Below are positions 10,927 to 22,034 of a stretch of DNA of 64,000 nucleotides, piece by piece. Below the pieces are notes generated by a model that was not told the origin of the DNA, did not search any database, and saw only the letters and a program-made list of their open reading frames with translations. This DNA comes from Heterobilharzia americana. Lineage: Eukaryota > Platyhelminthes > Trematoda > Strigeidida > Schistosomatidae. Position numbers and translations under genes: made by a program. The stretch lies in assembly GCA_944470555.2 (NCBI GenBank), contig OX104132.1, positions 13,153,755 to 13,217,754 of the forward strand. The letters run 5' to 3'. How positions within the stretch are numbered: the stretch's first letter is position 1; each line of letters opens with the position of its first letter.

Positions 10927-11661
10927 TGTCATCTGCGCTTATCAATGTTTGTGAATCCAGCTGCTTTCATAGCCATTTTGGAACATATTCCCCTACCCTC
11001 CAGTGGATATCACGATTAGTCCTCCCTATGTGTGTTTGTCCACACACACACGTAAATTTATAAACGCAGTGGGATGTGATGCAATCGTTTATACAGCGTT
11101 GAGGTCTAGGTTGCAGCAGGTGTTTGGTCTTCTCAACTACGATGAGCTTAGCTGCATAGTACGTTTTGCTAACAGCAGACCTTAACCTTCGTTTTAATAT
11201 TATGCTGCTAGATTCTCCTCTGTATGGTAACGCGATGTGAACTCATTTCTTCGAAACAAAGTACAGATTAGGTTTGAATTCTTGCTGATTTTTGCAGCGG
11301 TTTATGAACGTCAATGGATATCCATTTTCCACTAATGTTCCCGTTAGTGTTTTGATGTCATCATCCATTGGGTCTTCAGTACTTATACACTGGATCCTTT
11401 TAAATAGAAAAGTTACCAAACCTCGCTTGTAGTGGGTTGGACAAAAGCTATGGAAACTTAAATACTGACCTGTCCAAGTAGGTTTCCCGTAGATCGACAG
11501 TTTTATTGAACCATCATTTCTACGACATAGGAGTATATCCAAGAATGACAGACAGCCTTCTTTCTCTTCTTCATACATTAGGTAAAGGTTGTTTTGCACG
11601 ACCTTAAGTTTTTCCAACAAACATGTCGCATCTTCATGCATGTCACATATCACGATTCTAT
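10927..11661 (-). pseudogene. PLE reverse transcriptase C-terminal part plus GIY-YIG segment
   Basis: Frame 11661-11243 encodes FLDILLCRRNDGS and YGKPTWTGQYLSFHSF, the block that follows the catalytic YxDD in PLE reverse transcriptases, with HYKRGLV after it. A stop near 11240 is followed in frame by the region leading to VYKFTCVCGQTHIGRTNR, the GIY-YIG-type nuclease signature of PLEs (C-x-C-G then the IGRT block). A second stop lies near WL*KQL. The copy is therefore dead, but lightly decayed. Confidence 0.78.
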
Positions 11662-11675
11662 TTTATTGAGGCTTG

Positions 11676-12095
11676 TGGCACCAAAATGCATCTAGGGCTG
11701 AAATAAATAGATTGAAGTAAATTAACTATATGAACCTCTGGCTCGCCCTCGGACGCTTAGGAGGTTTTTAAGTTTTGTTTTTACGAGCATGCACCCGATG
11801 AGGCTTGGACGTCATTTCGCGCTTCCTTTGTGCTAGTTAGCACGCACGTGCCCAGAGTCCCTAGCTCTGCCATACTAGCCAAATAAGTTGAACTACCTTT
11901 TCCCCCATTCATTACTATTACATTTACTCCAATTAAATATATTTCTTTTTCAAATATATTCCCGAACCAGTCCTTTTGATTTGTGTTTCGTTATCAGTAG
12001 TTACGTTGGGTAAGGCACTGGTTAAGCAGGTACCAGAGCATATCAAGTTGAGTACCGCTGGTCAAACGTTACGGAATAGTAGCACACTCTTTACA
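11676..12095 (+). repeat. 5' LTR
   Basis: Starts TGGCACCAAAAT and matches 16339-16755. The right edge is set just before a likely primer-binding site (TGGCGAGACC at 12098). A TTAAATATATTTC box and AT-rich centre could be promoter elements, but this is not proved. The 5' edge is uncertain by a few bases. Confidence 0.85.
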
Positions 12096-12097
12096 AT

Positions 12098-12115
12098 TGG
12101 CGAGACCGAGTATCA
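12098..12115 (+). other. Putative primer-binding site
   Basis: TGGCGAGACCGAGTATC follows the 5' LTR after two bases, in the place and with the TGG start expected of a tRNA primer site. The matching tRNA was not identified. Confidence 0.45.
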
Positions 12116-12180
12116 CTTCTTAATTTGCCTAGTAATTCTTTTACTTTTCCTATGTTGATTTATCTGGCCTATTTTAGTTT

Positions 12181-12789
12181 TTGGCACGGTCTTGCTTTTT
12201 TATTGCATTCCCTGTTGGTTATTTTTACATTGTAACTTTTTACTATCAGCATCTTGCCTCGTCAATTCCCTTATCAATTGCTGACAAAGACTCAACCGCG
12301 CAGATGGCCATAGCCCTTCAGCTTCCCACCTTCTGGGTATGCAGACCATCCGCATGGTTCTCCTATGTGGAAGCTCAATTTATCTTGGGACACATTCACT
12401 CACAAGAAACTAAGTCCAACTTAGTTATCATCAGCTTACCTGAAAATGTGGTCGAAGACGTCTCAGACGTGCTGGACGACCGAGCACCGAATCTGTACGA
12501 TTGCCTCAAAACCGCCCTCATCAAACGCGTTGCACTTACAGACCAGCAGAAAGTGCGAGAACTTTTCAAGGATGTGTATCTTGGTAATCGTAAGCCGACG
12601 CAACTGCTCAGTCAGATGAAGCAGCTGGTTGCAGGTTTTAATAGTGATGAAACACTTTTCAGGCGACTGTGGTTACAGAGGTTACCAAAAACGGTGCAAG
12701 GATTCCTGGCTCCCTTTCATAAGTGTCCCTCAATAGAAATGGCGGAAGCGGCCGAACAGAGCTGTGGACGCTACGAAGCCCAGCACTAG
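12181..12789 (+). pseudogene. gag-like frame, capsid part
   Basis: From about 12300 the frame reads QLPTFWVCRPSAWFSYVEAQF, then a QETKSNLVIISLPENVVEDVSD segment and a RLPKTVQGFLAPF segment, the pattern of capsid-type Gag in schistosome gypsy elements (W..R...WF...EAQF). The frame ends at 12789 while the nucleocapsid-like part continues in the overlapping frame from 12764. This suggests either a programmed shift or a frameshift mutation. Confidence 0.75.
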
Positions 12790-13120
12790 TATCTCAGCTG
12801 CACTGTCTACTGCCACGGATTCGTCCAAAAACCCACATCCTCCTTCGGCTGGTGAGCCAACAAGTTTCGATGTTATAGCTCACGTCTCGAAATTGTATGA
12901 GGAGTTGTGCAGCATCAGGAAAGAAATGCTGCCTGGTAGTTCTTCCAGCGGTCGCACGTCTCGCTCGCGCAACAGGTCTGCCTTCCGTACCGGTAGCAGG
13001 CGTTCCAAATCACGACAATCACAACCCAGGTTGTGCTGGCACCATAAACGTTATGGTGCCAATGCCAGAAGGTGCACTCGACCTTGCACCTTCGAGGCTA
13101 ACCAGGCAGGGAACGTGTGA
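12764..13120 (+). pseudogene. gag-like frame, basic nucleocapsid part
   Basis: 118 codons overlapping the capsid frame. A Ser/Arg-rich basic stretch (GSSSSGRTSRSRNRSAFRTG) is followed by LCWHHKRYGANARRCTRPC, a zinc-knuckle-like Cys/His arrangement found at the end of such Gags. It overlaps the protease frame by four bases (ATGA-type junction at 13117-13120). Confidence 0.72.
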
Positions 13121-13719
13121 GCCAGCACGTGACGGCGACTAACGTCGCTGGCGAGCCACTTCCATGTCACCTTTTCTTCGTCACTGATCGACATTCTGGG
13201 ATACGCTTCCTAGTTGACACTGGGGCAGAAGCTAGCGTCATCCCACCTACGAAGGAAGAGCGTCTGCGGCCAATGTCTCTGCAACTTCGTGCCGCCAACG
13301 GTCCGCCCATCACAACCTATGGTAGGAGATTCCTCGACCTCAACCTCGGATTGCGTCGTTCCTTCCGTTGGGTTTTCATGGTGGTGGATGTGATCACCGG
13401 AATTATTGGTATGGATCTCTTGCAGCACTATCAGCTGCTGGTAGATGCTGGCAAGCATAAGTTGATAGATTCTACCACAACACTCTCTGTCTCCGGTATA
13501 GTCACAAAGACTCCGCCCCTCAGTCCCGTGTACTCTACGGCGGACGCTTCTAGTCCCTACGCGTCCATTATTCAGTCCTTTCCAGATGTCTTTAAGCCAA
13601 GTCGTTGTGTCCCTTGTGTGGCTTCGAAAGTTTCTCATCACATAACGACGACTGGCCAGCTGGTGTTTGCCAAGCCGTGGGGATTATCCCCGGGTAAACT
13701 GCATGTTGTAAAGGCCTAG
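13117..13719 (+). pseudogene. Aspartic protease and pol N-terminus
   Basis: Retropepsin motif FLVDTGAEASVIPP at about residue 30 and a second block GIIGMDLLQHY form the expected protease fold. The tail leads into the RT. The frame closes with TAG at 13717-13719 just before FEHMLEVGIIRPPN in the same frame, so a single nonsense codon (probably from GAG) separates protease and RT. Confidence 0.82.
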
Positions 13720-14310
13720 TTTGAACACATGCTTGAAGTGGGAATAATCAGACCACCCAACAGTCCATGGTCTTCACCCTTGCATGTGGTACCGAAAAAC
13801 AATGGCATGGACTGGAGGCCTTGTGGTGACTACCGAAGGCTCAACGTTAAGACGATTCCAGATTGTTACCCAGCCTCTCACATACACAACTTGACTGCAT
13901 CTTTAAAAGGCTCCTTCACCTTCAGTAAACTTGGCTTGACGCGTGCATTTCATCAGATCCCAGTTCATCCTGATGATGTTCCCAAGACAACCGTCATTAC
14001 ATTGTTTGGTCTTTCCAAGCTTCTTCGCATACCCTTTAGTCTTCGCAACGCAGCACAAACTTTCTAAGGTTTTATTCACGATGGTTTACGTGGACTAGAC
14101 TTTGCCTGTGCCTATTAAGACGACATACTAATCGCTAGTCCAGACGGAGACACTCATTTCAACCACTTGAAACAGGATTTCATTATCTTTACCGACCACA
14201 AAACTTTGACTTACGCCTTACACACCACCACTGACAGATATTCACCGCGTGAACTACGTCATCTAGACTGTATTTCGCAATTCACGTAGGACATCCGTCA
14301 CATTTCTGGT
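13720..14310 (+). pseudogene. Reverse transcriptase / RNase H remnant with internal deletion
   Basis: RT motifs WRPCGDYRRLN and FSKLGLTRAFHQIPV are readable up to AAQTF, where TAA interrupts the frame. The active-site box reads Y*DD because of a stop. Directly after it (about 14190) the sequence jumps to the RNase H motif FTDHKTLTYAL, so the RT thumb, the connection and most of RNase H are missing. Confidence 0.82.
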
Positions 14311-15480
14311 GTGAATAACCCTGTCGCATACGCACTGTCTCGCACTTACACCACTACTTTCCCCAAGCGGTTGACTTACGGAAGATTGCTGAACTTCAGG
14401 ATTCAGACGAGGAGACTGAAAAATTTCGGCACAACCTCTCTGAAGGTACTGCGTTTGCCGCCCCTGAACGTGGCAATATTATGCTACATCTCCACAGGCA
14501 CACCCAGACCAGTTGTTCCTTTACCCTCGTGCAAGCATGCTTTTGAAGCTTTGCACAGCCCTTCACATCCTGGTATCCATGCCAATGACAAACTGATATC
14601 TGCTAGGTTTGTATGGCCTGGTACTAACCGTGATGTTCGAAACTGGACACGGTCATGTATTCGGTGCCAACGTTCCAAGGTGAATCGTCGCAACATCCCA
14701 CCACTTGGAACTTTCGCCAAACCGGACTCACGATTCGCTCATGTCCACTTAGACATTGTCGGTCCACTTCCACCCTCCGATGGATATAGTTACCTACTGA
14801 CATTTGCCGACAGGTTTACTCGCTGGCTGGAAGCCATCCCACTGTCTAACGTTACTGCTGAAACAGTAAGCCGAGTCTTCGTCGAAGGATGGGTTTCACA
14901 GTTTGGATGCCCTTCCACCGTGACAACCGACAGAGGCCAACAGTTCGAATCCGTTACTTTCTGGAAGCTGATGAATCTGTTGGGATGCAAACGCATCCGC
15001 ACTACCGCATATCACCCTGCCTCCAATGGTTTGGTGGGGCGATTTCGCCGACACCTTGAAAGCGCACTAATGGCAGCCTACAACATGAAATGGACCGAGC
15101 CTCTGCCGTTGGTTCTTCTCAGCATTCATTCTACACTTGAGACGGATACACAGCGTACCCCTGCTGAATTAGTTTACGGCGGTAACTTACGTCTGCTGGG
15201 TGGAATAGTCGCTTCAGATCGTAGTGACCCAACTCCTACCGATATTCAAGGCTATGCACAAACTCTTAAGCTTCGCATGCGTCGCCCCCAACCCACATCC
15301 ATACGGATACGGTGTAGACGGGTGCAGTTGGGTAAAAACTGGAAGATTGCAGGCGCGTCTTTGTACGCTGTGACGGTGTACGTAAACCCTTACAGCCACC
15401 ATACGACGGACCTTTCAAGGTACTCAGCGAGAAAAGAAAGTTTTTCGTCATTGACAGGTCTGGACGGCAGGATTCCATAA
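14311..15480 (+). pseudogene. Integrase, long open frame but catalytic Glu lost
   Basis: 389 codons open. The zinc finger (HPGIH ... CIRCQRSK) is followed by the core with DIVGPLPP (first Asp) and TTDRGQQFE (second Asp). At the third catalytic place the text is NGLVGRFRRHL; family members, including the remnant at about 5100 here, have Glu where this copy has Gly. The C-terminal part is less conserved and shifts frame near the end. Integration by this protein itself is therefore unlikely. Confidence 0.83.
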
Positions 15481-15822
15481 GTGTAGATCGTTTGAAGGTA
15501 GCTTATGTAGAGATCAACCCACCTTCCTCTACACTGACACAACTGGGAAAAGCCTTGCCGCCAGACCCTTAAAAAGACTCATCAAGCCGTGAATATCTTG
15601 AATCTTCTAAAAACGACACCTCTAATAACATTGAGACAGCACCCTCTACACGTACTAGGAGGAGTGTGCACGGCCCAAACAATATGCCGATTCCGTTACT
15701 TAGCCGCAGCACAAATTCATATGGTAACTTCGGGAGTGGACCCATTTAATCCTTGCATGCACTAACATTACATTTGCACTTGTGAAGCTTTCGAGATTTT
15801 TGTTCATGACCAAAAAACAATA

Positions 15823-16281
15823 ATGAGTTTAAAAACCCAAAAACACAATAAAAGTTCTAAGATGATTTCTTCTGGGTTGGCCACAACTTTGTTTTGTACT
15901 TGCCTTACCATTGGCATCTGTTTGCTTTTTTCTTTTCTCAGCACACTGATGTTCTCTATTTCTCTTCTTGCGAAATCTAGAAAATGCATTGAAAATTGGA
16001 TACAATTGGCCGCTGACGATGCTACTTGGATCGTTCTGCGGTTCATCTTTGTACCGATTTCCTCTTATACACTCCCCGCGAGATTAGGAATCAACAGGGA
16101 AAACTGGATGGGGTCTTTGGGTCGTTTTACACCACTGCGAGAAGGGTTGAGTCTAGACACAAAGTTCTCTTATCTCGTAGGTGTGCATAGTTGTACTAGC
16201 TTTGGAGACCCACATTTCACCTATTCCATCACCAATATGGAAAGCGCTGCATGTCCGCCTCCCGGTCGCCTCCTAGAATAG
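15823..16281 (+). CDS. Unrecognised 152-codon frame between integrase and 3' LTR
   Basis: An open frame in the place where some LTR elements carry a third gene. It has one strongly hydrophobic stretch at residues 16-50 (CTCLTIGICLLFSFLSTLMF), then a polar region. There is no recognisable domain, and the composition does not prove coding. It could be 3' untranslated DNA that happens to be open. Confidence 0.3.
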   Translation: MSLKTQKHNKSSKMISSGLATTLFCTCLTIGICLLFSFLSTLMFSISLLAKSRKCIENWIQLAADDATWIVLRFIFVPISSYTLPARLGINRENWMGSLGRFTPLREGLSLDTKFSYLVGVHSCTSFGDPHFTYSITNMESAACPPPGRLLE

Positions 16282-16309
16282 AAGGATGCCGGTATCCCAA
16301 CAACCTTCT

Positions 16310-16319
16310 AGGAGGGGAT
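16310..16319 (+). other. Putative polypurine tract
   Basis: AGGAGGGGA lies about 20 bases before the 3' LTR edge. A true tract normally abuts the LTR, so either the edge is nearer 16320 or the 5' LTR has lost its first bases. Confidence 0.45.
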
Positions 16320-16338
16320 AACCTGTAGTGCACATTCC

Positions 16339-16755
16339 TGGCACCAAAATACAACTAGGGCTGAAATAAATAGATTGAAGTAAATTAACTATATGAACCT
16401 CTGGCTCGCCCTCGGACGCTTAGGAGGTTTTTAAGTTTTGTTTTTACGAGCATGCACCCGATGAGGCTTGGACGTCATTTCGCGCTTCCTTTGTGCTAGT
16501 TAGCACGCACGTGCCCAGAGTCCCTAGCTCTGCCATACTAGCCAAATAAGTTGAACTACCTTTTCCCCCATTCATTACTATTACATTTACTCCAATTAAA
16601 TATATTTCTTTTTCAAATATATTCCCGAACCAGTCCTTTTGATTTGTGTTTCGTTATCAGTAGTTACGTTGGGTAAGGCACTGGTTAAGCAGGTACCAGA
16701 GCATATCAAGTTGAGTACCGCTGGTCAAACGTTTCGGACTATTAACACACATACA
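16339..16755 (+). repeat. 3' LTR
   Basis: Direct repeat of 11676-12095; differences are seen only in the first and last 30 bases or so. No clear target duplication could be read on the two sides. Confidence 0.85.
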
Positions 16756-16889
16756 ACATCATAAACAAACCCCGTTGACGTTTTTGCAGAATTCTTTGCC
16801 TTTCAATTAATCCTGCAGCCATGATGGCACGTGACCACTGGTTGTAAACCTTGACATTTGTATATGTTATTGGCCAGCTAAGCTGCATC

Positions 16890-17230
16890 AGGAAGCATTT
16901 CCAACAAGCTGCAGATATTCATCAACAACTGCCACCTACGCTCAGTCGTTACTGAAGCTCAGATGGCCGAAAAGAATAAGCAACAAGGAACTCATTCTGG
17001 CCAAGTAACGAACCAACCGAGAACCCATCACCCAACAAGTATGTAGGAGGAAGTGGAGATAGATTGGGCACACAGTCAGAAGGCCGATTGGGGACATCAC
17101 GCGATAGGCCAGATGCTTGAGTGGAACCCGGATAGGAAACGGCGAGTTGGGTGTCGGAGGTGAGGGTGACATGGAGGAGATCGTGCGAGGAAGAAATGAA
17201 AGCCTCAGAATCACAACTGTACAATGCCTC
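16890..17230 (+). mobile_element. RTE-like 3' coding fragment
   Basis: On the plus strand it matches the fragments at 22,100-22,530 and 49,880-50,140: the peptide KNKQQGTHSGQVTNQPR, the HHAIGQMLEWNPDRKRR block and the following GCRR-type segment. This is the C-terminal end of RTE-type reverse transcriptases (W...DRKRR.GR.R). Stops are present. Confidence 0.75.
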
Positions 17231-18140
17231 ACCCACACTGCAATCCAACCCCATACAGAAACCACTTTAAGAGAATGACTAATCCAGAATGGTGAAATTT
17301 TTAATACATTCAACACAATGCACGCAGAAATTTGGATCGTTTAACGTGAACACAAAATCTGAATACAGGTCTACGGTATATTACAGTCCAATAAGCCTAC
17401 CCACTTGTCTACCGTAGTTCTGGTTAGCCCGGTCGGCGGATATCATGGTGGCTTGCTTGAACCTTGGGCTACCAAGTTTATCCGTCGAACGTTTTTCATC
17501 GTATTCTTCCTTTCCAATTTGTTTTAATCATTCAAATACATCCTTCAAATGTAGCATGTACTCTTAGATATTTGTAAACTGTTTTCAACTCTCTCTTTCT
17601 CGATTCATTAGCGAGGCAGAGAAAATATGTCACGTTATATGGAAATGGACTTTTGGAGCAATAACACACATAATATTTCTATCCGTCAGATGCTTAGCTT
17701 GAGTTGCGGATATCCGTACCATCTGAATGAACCGCCATTGCCAAAATTACACTTGGATTTCTGTTGATTCTTCATCATGAACTGGACTCCCGTCCAGAGC
17801 CAGCTGCCATTTCACATTATTGCCTTGAATACTGTTAGTGTTAACATCCTTCAGATTCAGTAACCTTTTCGTCTGGAAGTATTGGTTCTGAGAATGAGTT
17901 TGTTGAAAAATTACATGCTGAGAATTCCATGCTGTCATACATATTGTTTGGAATAAACCGATTATTATTATTATCATTGTTATTATGGTTGTAGGGGTTG
18001 TATGATATTTTAAAGGACTTTAGTACAGATACGTTTCTCAAGTGTCCAATATCTAGTATCTGTTTAAGGAGCTTGTGCAAACCAGTTGATTTCGTCTTGA
18101 TCGCTTCTCTGTCTTGTGGAACGGTCCTAGGTCTTTGGCG
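17231..18140. other. Unassigned spacer
   Basis: No gene recognised. It includes an ATT/ATC microsatellite near 17,965 and AT-rich DNA between the RTE and CR1 fragments. Confidence 0.4.
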
Positions 18141-18149
18141 GGTTCCGGT

Positions 18150-18830
18150 ACAATAGATTCAGCCACTCATCTGCTATGGCTCTAATATACAGAAGAGAAG
18201 GTCCCTGATGGCGAAGGATTTGGGCGTGTTGGTCCCCCAAGGCTTAAAATCCCATGCCAACTGTGACAGAAACGCACCTCGTGGGAACTTGGCATTAGTA
18301 GCTCTTAGACGAATTTTCGGACAATTCGATCGCAGATGCTTCCACCAAATTTTCAACGGCTTCATATGGCCTCACCCGAAGTTCGGAACCATCGTCTTCC
18401 CGCTTATCTCCAGAGGGACAAACTAGGCTTAGAACGCACCCAGAGGAGTTTGACAAAATCTGTTAAAGGACTTAGGTCCAAAACATACGATGAACGGTTG
18501 ATTGCTCTGGATCTGTATCCTCCGGAATACAGAGGGCTAAGAGGGGACTTGATAATGACTTGCAGCATTCTGAGCATGCCTGGCCACCCACTCCGTCACT
18601 TAATAAATCTTAGCTGAAACGCCAATCTTAGAGGATATGCACGGAAACTAAGCCTGGAACATAGAAGGCTGGATGCCAGGCACAACTTCCATTCCCTAAG
18701 AGCTATTAAACCCTGGAACGCTCTTCCTGAAGATGTGATCCAGGGAAATTCGTCTAAATCTTCTAAACGCCGGCTGGATACCCACCTGCTGTGTGTCTGG
18801 GATCTGCCCAGAACCAAGTGAATTTTCACG
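18150..18830 (+). mobile_element. CR1-like non-LTR fragment, C-terminal part of RT ORF
   Basis: Plus-strand frames give KDLGVLVPQGLKSHANC and LALVALRRIFGQFDRRCF, then LGLERTQRSLTKSVKGLRSK, YDERLIALDLYPPEYRGLRGDLI and finally SLRAIKPWNALPEDV. This is the typical tail of CR1/SR1-type reverse transcriptase ORFs. Two frameshifts lie between the blocks. It ends at a stop near 18,820. Confidence 0.8.
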
Positions 18831-20348
18831 TTTTAATCGCCACTTTTTCACCTTTCATGTACAACAGGTTAACAACCACAATGAGTAGTGATCCACGGAT
18901 TGTAGACGCGGAAGCCAGTTAGGCGAAAGCCCCTTCTATTCCGTCACCAACCGTTTGAACCATTTGAAGTGTTGGTTAGTTTTCCTTGGACTATGGTGAG
19001 GTTGGGCTCTTGAGATGTCCAGTTGCCAGACAGGTGTTTGGACAGGTCTTTAGAGAGAGAGAGGGATAGAGAGGAGAAAACCTAGAAAGAAAAATTTATG
19101 TGAGTAAAAGACAGATAAAAGCGAACTAATGGAGTAATCTTCTTACAACCAGGTAAGGCGAGGAGGGGCGCAAAGATACGAAGAACTCGTGTAGGTGAAG
19201 TTAGTTCATGGCAAGTGAAAGGGATGAAAAAGGCTTAAATGATTAGAGTAGAAAGAAAACTGGTGTAGAGGTAACATAGATGGGGTGGCGTGACAGCAGT
19301 TGATATCTTCTGTTTATTTCGTGCCACCAGACAGTAGTTCAGGTTGATTGTAGGAAGAAGGTAATAATAACAATGGTGTTTATTCTTCAGTTTACAGCGG
19401 AATATCAATTTCACAGATATGGTTATTACATTCAGTAGAGAAAATCTTTACTGATTTTGTTGTTCATCTAATATCCTAGCAGTCCCTAGGCTGAAAGAAA
19501 GATTTCACTTCAAATATAAATAACTCACACTGAATGCTTTAGTTTCCGTGTTCATCCATAGGTAAAAACGGTTCTGGTAGAAATCTAAATGGCAACCATT
19601 TTAATGAATTTGTAAAAGCGTCGCTCAGAGAAGGAAGAATAACAATTTAGCCAGTTCCTTCCTGAAGAGGCACTTCTGGCTTAATGATTCGAGTGTTTTC
19701 ATCAGAAAGATCATGAATATAGAGGGAAGTACCGCCGCAGACTCAATGTATTATCAAAAAGATATGCATATTCGCGTTCATTAAAGCGCGACTACATATT
19801 GTATGTAATTTCGACTGAGATAGCCATAATCTGGCAGACTTGTGTTGATTCTGGGTCTGTGTCAAATAGTAAAGAGGATCTAGACACATTCTGGGCGCCC
19901 TGACAGTGCGGTTCCAGTGGCTTAACTCACTGATCCATCTTGTTCCTTGTGCTTCCTGTCTCTCCTGGATAGATGCACACCGTCTATACTAGGTTCATTG
20001 TCACTAATACTCTGTGATAACTGAGTTTCTATCAGGATTATAATCTCCGTAGCAAGGTAGGAACAGAGGGATCATAGTACCGCCCCCCCCCCCAATTCGC
20101 GTCAAATTGCTGTAACGGCACTTGGAGGTGCCTCTGCCAACATGGGATGTCTTAGTGGGGGTGGACTGTACAGAGTCGTTCACAATGATGAAAGCTGTTA
20201 CTGCCCGGCCAGTTTCAACAGGACACGTTCACCCAGGCGTATTCCTACAGTGGTTTCTGGAGATGCCCAGTCAGGGTCAGTTTGAACATCGTGCCAATTA
20301 AACGATAATTGTGATCTCAGCATGAAGAGTGGCTACCGTTTACTGTTA
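18831..20348. other. Unassigned DNA, includes poly-C run
   Basis: No gene found. A GA-rich patch lies at 19,050-19,080 and a 13-base C run at about 20,083-20,095. Some of this may be 3' region of the adjacent CR1 element. Confidence 0.4.
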
Positions 20349-20570
20349 TCACAGTGTTCTGGGCCTGTTTTCGCAACGGCAATCGCCCCCTCCGATATTG
20401 TCTTTACGTGTGTACCAAGTTTCCAGTATCTTGGCTAGGAGCTTTTTGCGTCCGAGGTTAATAGCCATCAACCCGGAAGATGCCGTCAATGTCAGATGAG
20501 GGGGCCGTGGGAGCGTGCTGACCACTGCCGCCACTATATAATTTAGTCCTATCGTTACTGACAACCACTG

Positions 20571-21041
20571 CTATTGTTGAATAGCATTAGCATACTTCTC
20601 TATTAATGTGCCGTCTGTCAGCATCGGTATTCTGCGGATAATCACATCTTTTGGTTTCAGAGTGTGGGGTGCACCTTGAGATGTTTCTTTTGCTGACAAC
20701 GGTGTATCTGGCCTAACCATGATGCCGGATGGCCGATCGATGACAAGTGTGTTTGGAAGCAACAGGAATCGTTCAGCCCTCGTAGCCGGGCTCAGGGTCA
20801 CCCTTGTCCTCAAAGGCTTTCCTGGAAGTGAATGGTTGTCCATGTAGACCCGACATGGTTGAGCATATGGTCTCCCATTTCTGCTTGTCGAAGAAGTCCG
20901 TTTTCTCAAGGAAACTGTCGTGACATGCAGGAACATCAAATAGGATGATTCATTTCGACCCATAATCGATATCCCTTCAATCGTGTACTGTGGGTGAATT
21001 TTTATGGGAAAAGATGCGCCTTCCTTCCCACTGGAACTCAT
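20571..21041 (-). CDS. Hypothetical 156-codon frame
   Basis: Minus-strand open frame starting MSSSGKEGASFPIKIHP. No domain recognised. It is basic and mixed in composition, more protein-like than its neighbours, and a second open stretch (20,564-20,349) follows in frame after one stop. It could be a remnant of a mobile-element protein or an exon of an unknown gene. Confidence 0.3.
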   Translation of the reverse strand: MSSSGKEGASFPIKIHPQYTIEGISIMGRNESSYLMFLHVTTVSLRKRTSSTSRNGRPYAQPCRVYMDNHSLPGKPLRTRVTLSPATRAERFLLLPNTLVIDRPSGIMVRPDTPLSAKETSQGAPHTLKPKDVIIRRIPMLTDGTLIEKYANAIQQ

Positions 21042-22034
21042 TTTTCGCGTTGTGCAGCAGGGGTGGCCGTTATGGTAACTCGAAGGCTTTAAGCCGATGT
21101 CGTCGTTTACCCATTCTTGACCGCCCGTGAAAATTCACGTACATACCTGGCTTTTAGACTCTCAGTCCCGGTAATGGTTTGTGCGGGCGCCGGTTTTTAA
21201 GTAGCCACTAGGGCTGTCTCTTACATCCACCTTAAGCAGGCATGAAGATAGGAGTGACTTCATGCTGTGCTTTGAGCAGGTTTACCAGAAGCATGTATAT
21301 AGGTGACGCGCTATGAAGGGATAATATTGGCATAGTGCGTCCTAATCACCTAGACAGTGCACTCGCCTGTTACAAGTGTTGTACTGAAAAGTTGCGTCTA
21401 CTTTAGCTACAGTGGAACGAGATGATTGACACACGTCACCTTCGCTTTCTTCTCGTTCCCCACTGTCTCCATTTAGCAGCTTCTAAGATCAGGTCATGGT
21501 TTGGGTTAGGTGTGCCACTAAGACATGCTCTTTGCTGAACGACAGTAGACATGTTTTGAGAGTTGCGCGGGACAAAGGTTCCACTTCTTCAGGGAGTTAG
21601 TATTCCTAAATGTTCTCCTCAGGTTGACCCTTGACTCTTTGAGGCGGTTTTACACCCCTCACCTCGCCCTAGTTACCAATGAGATAGGGATGGTTATTAA
21701 ATGGGGTGAGGCTTCATTGGAGGTGTTTTTAGGACTCACTTTAGCTAAAACACGCATGCCGATAAGCAGACAGAAGAGAAACTGTAATAAAAATACTTAA
21801 GCCAGGTAAGAAGTAAAGAAACTACGTTGGTTTAAGCAACCCAAAGTAAGTTATCAACCTTACCTCTGACTGTCTAGTTGTAAGACAGATAAGAATGCCA
21901 GAAGTTTCCCACAAGTAAAAAGTGTATAGCAAGGCTAGATCAGCAGCGCTACAGATACACTGACCCCAGCTACAGTAGTTAATCCATACAACTAGACTTA
22001 TTATACAGTTGTCTTTTCTGACAGCAGTTTATTA
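21042..22034. other. Unassigned DNA
   Basis: No supported gene, RNA or repeat within this stretch. Confidence 0.4.

Larger units (their letters stand above)
8239..11674 (-). mobile_element. 5'-truncated Penelope-like element (PLE), split by a DNA transposon
   Basis: The minus strand carries, in order, the end of a PLE reverse transcriptase (11661-11243), a GIY-YIG-type segment (about 11070-11016) and, beyond an inserted 2,090-bp transposon (8835-10924), the C-terminal segment and 3' region (8834 to about 8239). The two halves join in the same frame across the insertion. The RT is cut just upstream of ICDMHEDATCLLEKL, where the LTR element begins at about 11676. No hammerhead ribozyme, which some PLEs carry, was seen. 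Confidence 0.78.
11676..16755 (+). mobile_element. Ty3/gypsy LTR retrotransposon, 5.1 kb, near-identical LTRs, defective pol
   Basis: Direct repeats of about 420 bp flank gag-, protease-, RT-, integrase-like frames in gypsy order. The LTRs look almost identical by eye over about 390 bp, which implies a recent insertion or gene conversion. The coding region nevertheless has a nonsense codon between protease and RT, a stop in the RT active-site box, loss of the RT-thumb/RNase H region, and loss of the integrase catalytic Glu. Mobilisation in trans is the simplest reading. The element type matches known schistosome gypsy elements, but I do not assign a named family. Confidence 0.88.
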
